Below are positions 24,860 to 36,000 of a DNA stretch of 64,000 nt, piece after piece. The notes beneath the pieces were generated by a model that made no database searches, was not told where the DNA came from, and saw only the letters and a list, made by a program, of their open reading frames with translations. The position numbers were made by a program, and so were the translations under genes. The stretch's first letter is position 1; the number at the start of each line of letters is the position of its first letter. This DNA comes from Sitta carolinensis. Its lineage: Eukaryota > Chordata > Aves > Passeriformes > Sittidae. The DNA lies in the NCBI GenBank assembly GCA_032173965.1, contig JAVUNC010000005.1, positions 47,044,501 through 47,108,500 of the forward strand, written 5' to 3'.

Positions 24860-27800
24860 ATGTAGCCAGATACCTTGTGGTGTTCTTTTATTTGCTTGGA
24901 GTTATTTTTCCCTTTACCCTTCCACTCTTTTATCAGTGCTTCTCCTTTTCCAGGCCTGTAGTAATTACTATTCTGTAAAGACAAGAAAGTGTAACATCTG
25001 CTCATGGTGAATTTGTTCTTATCTGCAGTATCACTCCACCCTTTCCTTACTGTAATTCTTGAGTAACTGTTTTTGTCCTGTCAAGAATATTGAGTATACA
25101 GACAGTATTTTCCACCAGAGCCTTTCCTGCTTCTTTTGGGAAAGCTGTATGCTGCAATTCAGCCAAAGAAAAAACCCTGTGGTGTGGTGCCATGAAAGCT
25201 TCTACCTGTTTGCACTCGTTTGGATGCTCACTGAGTACAGGAGGAGCTGGCTTCCCAATGTGCTTCTCTCTCCCATCACCTGCCTCTGCAGCAAGGAAAC
25301 ACAGCCAACGGGGTTTAGAAACTATTTCAGACACTGGCCTAAACCTTGTGAGCGATTGCAAATGTTAATAGATGCTTTCATGATGTTTCTGAGCTGAGAA
25401 AAGAAGTTGGTGCATCTCCCCTGCTGTCATTGAGATGTTAAACTTGCTTTTTGCAGAACAAAATTGTAATGCACCTGGACAAGAAAGTAGATGCAAGGTT
25501 TTAATTTTGGCAATTCTCAGTTGCATTCCTGTCCAACAGAACCAAACAGTGGATTTAGAGGGGAAAGATTTTTTTTTTTTTCTTTTTAGTCCACTTCATC
25601 ATACAGCAAAGCTGCAGAGTATGACATTTTTCATTTCAATGCTCTTTTTCAAAGCTAACATGTTAAAGTGTGAAAGTAAGTGTCAGAGAAGTTAAACCAC
25701 CCCCAGCAGGGCTTATGAAATATGCTATGAGGTTATGGGTTCTGTAACCGTTGTCGGTTTTTTTAATACCTTTACACTGACAGAAATGGCACTATAGACC
25801 TCTGTCTGGTTTACTGCACTACTTCATGTAGCTGGGAGTGTCACTTCTTCTCTCAGGTGAGTAATGGATATTCTCTGTATGGAAAGTTACATTTAAAAGT
25901 ATAGCAGTTCTGTTGATTTGGGCAAGCAAAAATTCTGGCTAAATCCAAGAATCCTCAAAGGTTCACACTGTGTATGACCAATTTGTAAGCTTTCCTTTGA
26001 ATTGCAGTTGTCCCTGTATTTCTAGTGCCAGTTATCAAAAATGCCTTGAATTTTCCTGTGTTTAAGTAACTGTTATGTTTGCTTATTTCAAGGAATATAA
26101 TACTTAATAATGCATTTAGCCTATTTATGGAAACAGACTAAATTTGGGTTCTTATAAAGACAGGTCGGTAATAGATAATAAAACAGTTCTTTCCAGTTGA
26201 TGGCTGTCAAGTCCTTGAGCAATTTTTTGTTAATGTGTCTTTGAGGTGGTACCAAAGAGCCATTGGCTGTATCAGTACTATCAAGTTTTATGATTTTAAA
26301 GTTAAAATCGGCATGAGGGTACAACCTAGAACTTACTTCATTTATTTAGTTGTGAATCTAGCCCAAACTATACGTGAGCTTTGTTACAGCTTGAGCTTCC
26401 ATTTTGATATCCCTTGTTCTTACGTTTGTCTCCTTTGGGACAGGCAGGGGGTTCAAGTCCTGCATTAGAGTATTTTCTTTCCTCCAATGGAGGTATTAAT
26501 AGGGATGGTCCGTCATTCCATTAGGAGGTTTTGTGGGCTGCATCATTAGAGAAAGAGGACTCGTATTTATTTACTAAAGCTTTGGATCTTCACTGAACTG
26601 ACTGTAAAAACTGGCTTCTGTGTTCACAGATCCATTTCTGGTCTGTGTGGCAGCAGTTCTGGGATTCTATTAGACACCCTTGTTGACCAAAGACATTGCA
26701 GCTCTGGGGTGAAAGATCACCACCCTGTTGTTTCGACCCAGCAGGTCTGTTAAAGGTCTCATTTCAGTATCTTGAGCAAGTACTGGTGGAGAAGAATGTG
26801 ATAAAGCATGGCTTGACTTTGAGATGCCTAGTTTGTTGTGGAGACCTCCAAGGGAACTGGTCCCTAAATCACTGATACCCAAAGAAAGAACTATGCCAGT
26901 TTTGTGCAGTCACTGTCTCTGTGGAGCAGATCTCTGCAGTGAGTTTGCTAACAAACACGAGTAGTGCTTAATTCCTTACCTCATGGCAGTTTTTCCCATG
27001 TAGTCAAGTGGCTGATGTTTTGATTATCCTTTACCTCCCAAAAAGATTAAAATTATTGAGAAACTTTCTGCTAGCAACAATCCATCAGCAACAATATTTT
27101 TTTTTCATTTATAGACTTTATTTGAAAGTATTACCAAAATATTTGGTGACATTTAGGACAGGTGTGTCAATACTGTGCTTCTAGACTGGTTTCTTCATTA
27201 ATGAAAAGTGTCAATTGCTGAAGCCTTCCAATAATCCACTTTTAAATATGCTAAAAATTTCTATATGGAAGAGAATGGAACAAGTGGAAGTGTTTGGTTT
27301 GGTTTCTTCTCTGCACTTAATGCAAGTTTTTCCATCTTTCAATAGCTTGGTATAAAGTTCTTCCTGACTCTGACTTCTGGGATTCTGTGTTTTGCTGCTG
27401 CCTCTGGGTACATGAATTTCAGCAGTACTGCCCTACACCACGGTGCTCGTGTTTTAGCAAACACAGCACTGACTACAGCTGTGTTTTCCATCCTCATTTA
27501 CTTTCTGGTGTGTTTTAGGTTTGGGTTGTTTTCTTTGTGTCATACAAGGGCCTCTGACTGTCCAGGTTGAAAGTAATTTTAGTTCATCTACTTGGAGAGA
27601 AGCCCTGATGTGGAGTGCTGATGGCAAAATGGTGTTCTGCATTTCTCCTAGTTACAGCTGCACTAGCCTCTTATATATTGCAGTATGGCTAAAAAACTTT
27701 ATCAGACTTAATCATAAATGCTAGGAGAGGGCAGACTGCAGGAATGGCATCTGTACCGGCTCCAGTGGCAGCTTCAGAAAATACAAGGATGCAGATCTCT

Positions 27801-28576
27801 CAGCCTGTAGTTATTTCCATGCTCTGAGCAGCTTCCCTATGCGTTGGACTGACACTGCTCCTTGGAATTGTTTGTGCTGCCCTTGGCCATGTTAGATCAC
27901 TGAGACACCCATTCCCAAGGTTTTTAGTACAAGGCTGGATACACCCATGGCATTCTCCCTGTAAAATTAAGGGATCTTACCCTGCGTCTTTTGAAAACAA
28001 AGGCAAAACCCCTCAGTCTTCACTGGGACCACAACTCAGCTGAGTAGTAGGGTCTGAACATCATTTTGTACTGTAACAGAAATAGCCACATCAGCCCTTC
28101 CTCGATGCTGTTTTTCCTAAATGTACAGTAAATAAAAAATGATAGAGGTAGGGAAGGTCCCATCTGTTCTGGCTCCCAAGACAGCCATTCCCCGGGATGA
28201 GTATTGTATACACTGTACAAAAGCAAGCTGTGATTCTGCCTTCTCATACACCCTTTGAGTATTCTCCTTTTGTCAAAAATACCTATGCAGATATTTTAAA
28301 TAGAAGCTTGATATATTAAATATATATTTTTTTAATTTGTTGATTTGGGTAGGGGTGGGCATTGTATGAAAACACTGGAGGGAGACCAAATGACACTAAG
28401 GCAGCCCTGCCATGAAAATCTTCCCTCCCAAACACCTCCTAAGAGGAGAAGTTAAAAATTTAAGGATAGGTAGGAGAAAGCAAATAAATGGATTTTCCTT
28501 TTCATCCCTTTTAAGTTAAAAAGGCTTTTTTCTTTCTCATTGTCATTATGCAGGCTGAGCATTCTTTTCTTCCTTT

Positions 28577-28647
28577 TTATATACATATAAATATGCCTAT
28601 ATCTGTGTGTATATATATATATATATACACACATATATATGTATTTG
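28577..28647. repeat. TA/TG microsatellite in the ATF7IP 3' UTR
   Basis: Imperfect TATATA/TGTGTA units, with a core of about ten TA steps followed by CACACATATATATG. Confidence 0.8.
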
Positions 28648-28677
28648 TACTGCTGTCTTAAATTAATAGGGTGTAGC

Positions 28678-28825
28678 TGTAAATAAGATAGCTGAGTAGT
28701 AGTTGTTCAGGGATTCCTGTTCAGCTTTTGTAATTTATTGGCTATCAGAAGTCATTTGTGCAAAATCCTTTGTTGGAAAACTCCCAAATCCGATTTGTTT
28801 TGTTTTGCAGCTGGTCTTGTAAATA
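28678..28825 (+). promoter_or_regulatory. Two Pumilio-type TGTAAATA motifs
   Basis: Exact TGTAAATA matches to the UGUANAUA Pumilio consensus occur at 28678-28685 and 28818-28825, near the end of the long ATF7IP 3' UTR. They are short motifs, so function is only inferred. Confidence 0.35.
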
Positions 28826-28826
28826 C

Positions 28827-28853
28827 AAAAAAAAAAAAAAAAAAAAAAAAAAA
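28827..28853 (+). repeat. A27 homopolymer in the ATF7IP 3' UTR
   Basis: Twenty-seven consecutive A bases within the putative long 3' UTR. No AATAAA lies just before it, so it is a genomic A tract rather than evidence of a cleavage site or processed pseudogene. Confidence 0.9.
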
Positions 28854-28990
28854 GTAGGACTGTTTTAACATCCAGTTCAAACTGGGCAATTGCCAGCTTT
28901 CCCCATTTTTTTGTATGTACTGTAGATTAGTGTGTGTCTGTGTTAACTGTGGTGGGGTTTTGTCTGACACGCCTGGAATTTATACTTTGA

Positions 28991-28996
28991 AATAAA
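28991..28996 (+). promoter_or_regulatory. ATF7IP: Distal polyadenylation signal of ATF7IP
   Basis: AATAAA lies 4.97 kb past the stop codon, with cleavage expected near 29010 and a TCTGTGCTTAGTTCTTG element after it. It is the last strong + strand signal before sequence changes to GC-richer intergenic DNA. Confidence 0.55.
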
Positions 28997-29012
28997 ACTG
29001 TTGGGTTTTTAA

Positions 29013-32000
29013 CATTTTGAGTCATCTGTGCTTAGTTCTTGACATCTCAGGGGGCAACTCTCAAAAAAAAAGAGCCCAGAGCCTGCTTCTCCTTCTTCAG
29101 AGGTGTTGTCACCTTGTTCAAGTACCATTGAGCAGCAAGGGTTTGGCTCCTGGTCATTCCCAGGAAGACAACTGCATGGCACTGCCTCCACAGAAGAAAA
29201 AAACCAAAGCAATGCTGTAAAGCTCTGGAAAGTTGCTGGAAAGTTGCCTTCCATGCATTTCTGCAAAGCCTAGACAGACAGAATAAAGTGACTTGCACCC
29301 CAAAGCTGCCCAGATGAATGAATACAGGAATGGAAAGGCAGTTGCTGGTGCTGCTCACCTTGCCCTCCAAGATGCCAGGTTTGACCCCTGAAGCAATGAT
29401 CATTCTTTCAGCAAGAGGCTTTGGACAAAGTACCAGAGATTTTTAGAGCAACCTTCAAGCATGAGGGCCCACTCACCTGGCCAGGGAGCAGCTGCTGTGC
29501 ACAGCACAAAGTGCAGCACTCAGGGATCATGAAATCCAGATTTTAAAAAGCATGTTCAGTGCAGGCATCATGAAGGGTTCTGCCCCACCCAGCTGCTTCA
29601 AGGGTAGAAGGCAGGAACAGCACCAAGACAGATGTTGTGCAACTCGTTTGGTACCAAGAAACAGCTGGACTAGAAGGCAGTGTGGGAAAATCTGCCTCTT
29701 GGACCTAACTGTGCTGCCAAATTGTAGAGCACTCAAAGTGCTTAGACCATGGAGTTATACTGCCACCTCAGTCTTAACAGGAGTACTGACTTGCACCCCT
29801 CAAAGTGCTTAGACCATGGAGTTACTGACTTGCCTACCCTGAGTTAGTGCTGAGCCTGTACTTCAAGGGCATGTAATTAATTTGTGATGGTAATAATTAG
29901 TTTCCATGCACTTACTAAAATTTGCTTCAAGTCACTGACCAGAAGATGACAGACTATTGTGAAGCAATGCGTCAGCACAATCCCACTTGAAAGTTCTGAG
30001 CTTCTCAAACTGCCTATTTTGAATAGAGTACAGGTACTGCATAGTGCAGAACCTATGTTTTATTATCAAATACAGTGTAACTACTCTGCTCAAGCACTGC
30101 TGTAATTGCAATTCCTGCTGAAGTAAAGCAAAGTAAGAATGTGAACATGCAGAACGCTGTTTGCTGCAGGGTAGCTCTGGTACAGACTCCATGGTAGGTC
30201 TGGAACGAAGTGCTACAGCACCAGAGCAGAATGTACAAACAGCAAAGTCCATTTCTGCACACCACTGATGCTTCTACTATGGAAAATGAAGCAGTCAGCT
30301 GAGAAGCAAATCTGAGCCTGCAGCACAGCACCAGGACACTGCCAAAGGAGTGCTGTTGGTTTCTCCCTGAAGAGCTGTGCAGCCTGGCCTAGGCAGGCAC
30401 TGAGAGGATGCTGTGACAGACTGTGGCCCCTGTTAGAGCTGAGACTGTGCAGGGTATGACCACCAGAACCAGGAGGGGTGAGTTTGCTACTGAATTTCAG
30501 AAAAGAGGGGTGGTAAAGCATGTAAAAGCTTTTTGATGGTCCTGCTGAGAGGAGTCATTTCCTCTAGGCATTGACTGAAGAGGATTTTTTCATTATGGCA
30601 AGAGAGATTTATAACAACCACCTCCCACTTCCATCTCCCCACCAACTAAGTCCCTCTTCAGCCAAACCTGGAAACCAGAAGTTTGAGAGTCAGAACCCAC
30701 AGGACTTGGAAAAGCCTGGAAGCAGGGTACATAAAAAGTGGCAACTTCTGCCACAACTCCTCTGCTTAGAGCATACCTTCCCTTTTTTTTTATTCCAAGG
30801 ATCTGCAGAAGGAAATAAGACATTCAACAAGACCTTTAAACTTCATGCAGCCATCTGTCAGTTCTTCTGCACCTGCCTACAGGGCCATGCAACCCTGTCA
30901 CAAAGCCTCTGCTGGTCACTGATGCATCTGTGCAGGGAAGAGGAGTTGGACCCAGCTGCTGTGGTCAGGACTGGCAGATCAACCCTGGCTGGCCTGGCAA
31001 CAAGACAGCACAGCAAGAAGAATACAGCAGTCTTTAGCAGCACAACCAAAGGCAAAAAAACAGTCGCAGTCACGTGGATTGGAGTCCTAAGGCTCACAAG
31101 GTTCCCATTGGTATAAATGCTTACTTACAGAAAGGCACTCTCAAAAGCAGAGCTGTTTTCCCACAACTCTGGGTTGGAGCACAAAGCAGGTCATACCTCA
31201 GGGTAGGAGGCTCAAGGTGAGAGAAAGGCAGAGCTGCCATTTCCAGGCACATTTCTCATGTCATGGGCACATCACAGGTGCCACACAGCTCCACTCCCTG
31301 CACATGGAAGCATCTAGTCTTGCCCTGGGTCAAGAACGCTGTTCACTGCAGTAATCCAATGGCAATTTCCTGGTCCCTGGGGACCAACTTTTAAACAGTA
31401 CTTCTCCATTTGTATTTTTATATAAAACTATGTGAAAAAGCAAAAAATACATTCTGTAATGTTGCTGCGTTGTCTAGGAGTGACAGTGAGGTCAAGCCAT
31501 CTTCCAGCCCCTCTGTGCTTCCAGTTTCAAACAAGCAGCTGATTCTTGGTCCTCTGCTTGCTGGCAGCTCAGATCCTTGCACTGCTCTTTGTGACCCAGC
31601 TCCATTCCTTAAGTGTCCTCCTTAATGCCTGCTGCAGCCTGCTCAATCCAGATCCATTCAATCTAATCTGTGGCAGCGGCACCACCACATGGAAGAGGTC
31701 TCTGCACACAGCATCTCACACCTACCTCCTACCTCAGCAAACCAATCACTTCAGGCCCTTCATGGATTTTTCATCATTAACAACAGCTTTTCTGCAACTT
31801 GTGGTCTCCCTCTTCCCTTGGCAAAAATCACCCTTACTGTGACAGCCAAATATTTAGGTAGAACCTCACCCATACTGCAGCAACTTGCTCCCTACCCCAT
31901 CACACAAGATACATCTAGAGGCTTCATTAAAACCTCACACTGCTCATTATTCTTCACCTTCATAACACAGGGCACTACTGTGCACTATTTAGCTTGGACC

Positions 32001-32799
32001 ATCAAGGACCATGAGGAAAGAGCTGTTTATTTTGTTTTACTTAATTACACGTAGAACACCTAGCACAAAACAGCCCAGTGACTCAACTCCTTGGTGTAAA
32101 TGCAGGTAACTAAGAGTAATGTGCACACACAGCCCTCTCACTGTCACATTCCCCTGCCACAGCTGAGAGAGCTGGCAAAGATGGCACTGAGCAACTGCAT
32201 GGGCTGATCCATTCCAAGGGAGAGATCCCTTGTAAGAGATCCATTGCATCAGATTTCTGTCCCTGCAGCCCGGGACAGGGGCATTTCCAAAGCATCCGGT
32301 TGCTTCCCTTCACCCTCTTTTGCAGCTTGACATTGCCAGATGCTTTGGCCACACAGCTGAAATTTTGACAATGCCACTGAAAGTCACATCCCCTACAGAA
32401 CAGACTGATCTGCCATGGAGAACACATGCCTGATGGAAGGCAACTTGCAGCACACGACTCAGACAAAAGGCAGACATCAAGCCAGCACTGAGATACGGCC
32501 ATCATGGCCCCAAAGCAGCCACCTGACTTGGCCCAGCCCTGGAGACAGGTCCCATGTTGCTACTAGAAACAGATCACTCTCACTGTTGGCATTGCTCCTC
32601 ACTCCTGCTCTGGGAACAGCTGTGATGATGGCTCAGATCAACAGAAAGCTGTGCCACCTGCTTCCCCTCAATCCTAGTAAGAGGAAGGGCCACCCAAACA
32701 GTTCAGAAGAAAGGAACGAGCTTTGGGCTGCAGTGAGGCAGCCAACATGAGTACAGAGTGCCTAGCAAGCAGGACATGGGAAGGCAGGTATAAGGCACA
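29013..32799. other. Intergenic region between convergent ATF7IP and PLBD1
   Basis: About 3.8 kb between the two putative 3' ends. It is GC-richer than the flanking introns and therefore rich in chance open frames, the longest 181 codons at 30571-31116 on +. I see no domain, signal peptide, splice structure or RNA gene in it. A short local duplication lies at 29732-29833. Confidence 0.6.
29732..29833 (+). repeat. Local direct duplication, 26-bp units, period 67
   Basis: The 26-bp sequence CTCAAAGTGCTTAGACCATG plus GAGTTA occurs identically at 29732-29757 and 29799-29824. A second short unit (GAGTACTGACTTGC, then GAGTTACTGACTTGC) is interleaved at 29781 and 29819, which suggests more than one duplication step. 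Confidence 0.9.
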
Positions 32800-32890
32800 G
32801 GGATGTGGACATCCAGGTCGATTTATTACACAAGAAATAAAATTTCCATTTAAAAAAAAAAAAATCCACTTGTGGATATTGACGCTGGTT
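32800..32890 (-). other. PLBD1: PLBD1 3' UTR, very short
   Basis: About 90 bases from the stop to the probable cleavage region. It includes a 13-base U run in the sense strand and the polyadenylation signal at 32827-32822. The exact cleavage point is inferred. Confidence 0.55.
32822..32827 (-). promoter_or_regulatory. PLBD1: PLBD1 polyadenylation signal
   Basis: TTTATT on +, so AATAAA in the PLBD1 sense, 64 bases past the stop. Another AATAAA in the same sense occurs near 32024-32029 and could serve a longer form. Confidence 0.6.
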
Positions 32891-33058
32891 TTACAGGATC
32901 GGCCTCATGGTGACAAAATCGAAGTCGTATGACTCCGGCAGGCCCTGGTGCCGCGTGCGGTTGAAGCGTCTCCAGCTGAAGACCGGGAGCCCGCCCTGCA
33001 CCGGAGGGCCATTGACGGCGGAGGCCGTGAACGCTGCAGCCAGGCGGAAATCCGACAC
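32891..33058 (-). CDS. PLBD1: PLBD1 terminal coding exon (exon 11)
   Basis: A 168-nt coding part, acceptor TTGTTCCAG, stop TAA at 32893-32891. It encodes [18 protein letters not shown], then [17 protein letters not shown] and [19 protein letters not shown]. The NRT sequon is present. The protein ends at MRPIL, about five residues short of human PLBD1 as I remember it. The exon is CpG-rich (about 17 CpG), unlike the other exons. Confidence 0.95.
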   Translation of the reverse strand: MSDFRLAAAFTASAVNGPPVQGGLPVFSWRRFNRTRHQGLPESYDFDFVTMRPIL

Positions 33059-36000
33059 CTGGAACAAAGGACACGAGCCCGGGGCAAAAGGGCAGCGTGA
33101 GGGTAGACACATCCCCATCGCAGACAGCAGGAACAGCTCCGGGAGATTTGGTAATAAGGTGAGGAAAGTGAGCAGAGGGAAACATGCACAGGCAGCAATT
33201 CCTCCCCTGTGCAGAGGCATCTCCAGCCACGCAGCAGCCAGCACTGAAGAACACCAGCAAACCACAAGCCCACACTTGCTCTCTAGCTCTTGCACTAGCC
33301 AGGCTGAAAGAGGCAGAGCATCTGCCCTCAGGACAACCCTCCCTGGTTTTATGGGGCTGCAGATGGCAGATGGGGGCGTCTGCCCTAAGCTCTGCTGCAT
33401 GTTGAGCACTTGGGCCATCCCCTGGAGCATGTCAGGGTAATTCAGGAATTAAGAAAGGCAGCACAAAGTTAATATTGCTACCCAGGCTCTTCGTTGTTCC
33501 TTGTCTCCAAAGAGGCCCCCAGCCTGCTGCATCTTCCCAAACTCGGACACTAAATTTGTCTATAGGGTTTCTAACTAGAACAGGTTTGGTCTGTGCTCTG
33601 GGTTATTTTTCAATGCCCCTCTTGGGCCCCCTGTTCCACCTTCAGCCCAGCCCATTCCCCTTACCTAACTGTGCTACCTCAGGCAGCATGCACTGACCAC
33701 TCCCTTACCAGATCCCTCTACAAAGCCATTTTCTGCATTCCTTTTATATTACCCAGCTCTGGGAGTCTCCAACTACTGTCCACTGCAACATGAAGTTGGC
33801 TGGATACAGTATTGGAGATATCACAATAGCCTTCCCAGGCCCATCCTAGCAACCAAACTCATAATCCAGAAGTGCAGCAGGCATCCAGCCCACAGGATAA
33901 AACACTGTACAACTTCACAGCACACCAGGGCTGCACAGCTGCTTACTTCAGCATTGCTCTTCACAGTGAAAATACCATATAACCTGCCTAAAATAAATGC
34001 TGCTTTCTCCAGGACAGTGGGTCTAAGGATTTTCCCACATCCCCCTGAAATGATCTTCAACAAACTTTTCAGAAAGGAGTTTTGCAGAGAGGTGGAGCCC
34101 CAGAGCCTAGTGGCTTACTAGAGAAGCCAGGCTGTTGTAAACATAAAATGAGACTGACACCGCATTCCTGTGGGCTCTGGGAGGCACCCAGAGAGTCCTA
34201 ATGAACAGGAGGCTGAGGCTATACAAGTCTCCTTCCCTAAGTGAGCTAAAGACTCATTTTCTGCTGTAAGGCTTTGGGGTATAATCCCTGAACACCACAA
34301 GCTCCCATGATGTAGTTGTTTCATACACCTCCCCCTGTATCCTCTGCTACTGTACCAGGACTGATGTCAGGGACAGGAAATGTGACTGCAGAGAATTCCC
34401 ATCTGAGGAGGTGCCCAAGCACTGGGACAGCATGAAAAGAGGGAACAAACATGCCTGGCCATGCTTGCCCTGGTACAGGGAAACATGCTACAGGTCTGAC
34501 AGGAACACAAACAGGCTGCAGTCAACATTCAGCAGATGTTGAAATTGAGATAACTTACCTTGGAGTCATAGCAGCCTGCAGGCACTGGGAAAGAAGGATT
34601 CAGGTCTTCCCGGCAGCAAATGGTGTTGCAAGGATTGTGTTCAGCATAAGGATCACGCTGATAGTCTGGGGTGAAATGTGGTGGGAAGGGCAGAAGAAAA
34701 GAAAAAAGTTAGCCCCCTGACAAAAAGCTGAGGCCAAGTACTGGAGCCACTGAAAACGGGGTAACTGCATTCTGTCACATTGCCTTTGTGCTTCTCCCCA
34801 GGTACCAGCTACAGGTCAGCACTCAAGACAGGACATTAAGTAGACAAGTTCCTAATTCAAGACAATATAGCTACTTCTGCATCCCAGGGGCACCACTGCC
34901 AACCTCTAACCACAAATACCTGCAATTCCACCTGATGAAATTCCACATGATGAAAGCTTATAGAAACTTTGTCAGGAGAGAGAAGCAGAAGAGAAAGGGA
35001 AGTGGCAGGTTGGGGGGAGGGTGGTGGTGGTGGGGAAATGCAGCAATGAGAGCCTTTGTTTCCCTGTTCTGGATTAAAATAAGTGTCAAGGAGCAAAAGC
35101 TTCGAACACCTGCTGTAGTAGCTGCAAGCCAGGAGGGGAAGGTGGTGAGCTCAGTGTCTATGAGCATGCTGCTACTCACAGCCCAGGCAGGAACAATACC
35201 CCACCCTGGGAGAGGCCTCCCAAACCTTAAGCCCAGTAATCAGCAAGCTCCCTATAACTGGGAATAAAAATATAGCATCTAAAGCTATCAGTACTTTGAG
35301 ATGGGCTTAGCCAGAAGTTAATTAAGCTGGGTTCAATCAATTTAAGGAAAAACCTGTCAGGAAAAAAATAACAGAGCACTACCTGCTGTCCTGGTTCAAC
35401 CCCTGCTGGCAACTAAGTACCACAAAACTGCTCATCCACATCCCTCCAAACCCCACCCCTCATGGGATGGGGAGAAGAATCAGAAAAAGGTAAAAACCAT
35501 GGGCTGAGATAACCACAATTTCAATAACTGAATTGTTAATAATGAAAATTAAAAAGGAGAGGGAGGACAAGAGAAATAAATCCTGAGAGAAACAAGTGGT
35601 TCACAATACAATTGCTGACCAATGCAATGTCCATCCCTGAGCAATGATCAGCCCATTCCAGCCAATTCTCACAGTTTACCAGATAAGCATGAGGTTCAGT
35701 GGTATGGAATACTGCTTTGGCCACTTCAGGTCAGATGCCCTGGCCATGCTCTGCCAGCTTCTTGTGCATCTGCTCACTGGCAGTGCATGGGAAACTGAAA
35801 AGTCCTTGATTTATCAACAACTAAAACATCAGAATTTAACTAATACTTAAACTATCAACATTATTCTCATACCAAATCCAAAGCACAGTACTGTATTAAC
35901 CGCTAAGAAAATTAACTCTGTCCCACCTGCAAAGACCATTTGCCTGAACATGGAAAAGGACCTTAAGTTTTACACTCTGGTCTGATCACATGTAACTGTT

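Larger units (their letters stand above)
24026..29012 (+). other. ATF7IP: ATF7IP 3' untranslated region, short and long forms
   Basis: No further coding exon follows the stop. Two good cleavage candidates are visible: AATAAA at 24854 with a GU-rich stretch after it (3' UTR of roughly 0.85 kb), and AATAAA at 28991 (roughly 5 kb). The long form carries a TA/TG microsatellite at 28577-28647, two Pumilio-type TGTAAATA sites and a 27-base A run at 28827-28853. The extent of the long form is inferred, not shown. Confidence 0.6.

Noticed and set aside
34788..35267. 159-codon + strand frame
   Set aside because: Antisense within PLBD1 intron 9, no domain or splice context; low-complexity Gly/Trp run from a GGTGGTGG repeat.
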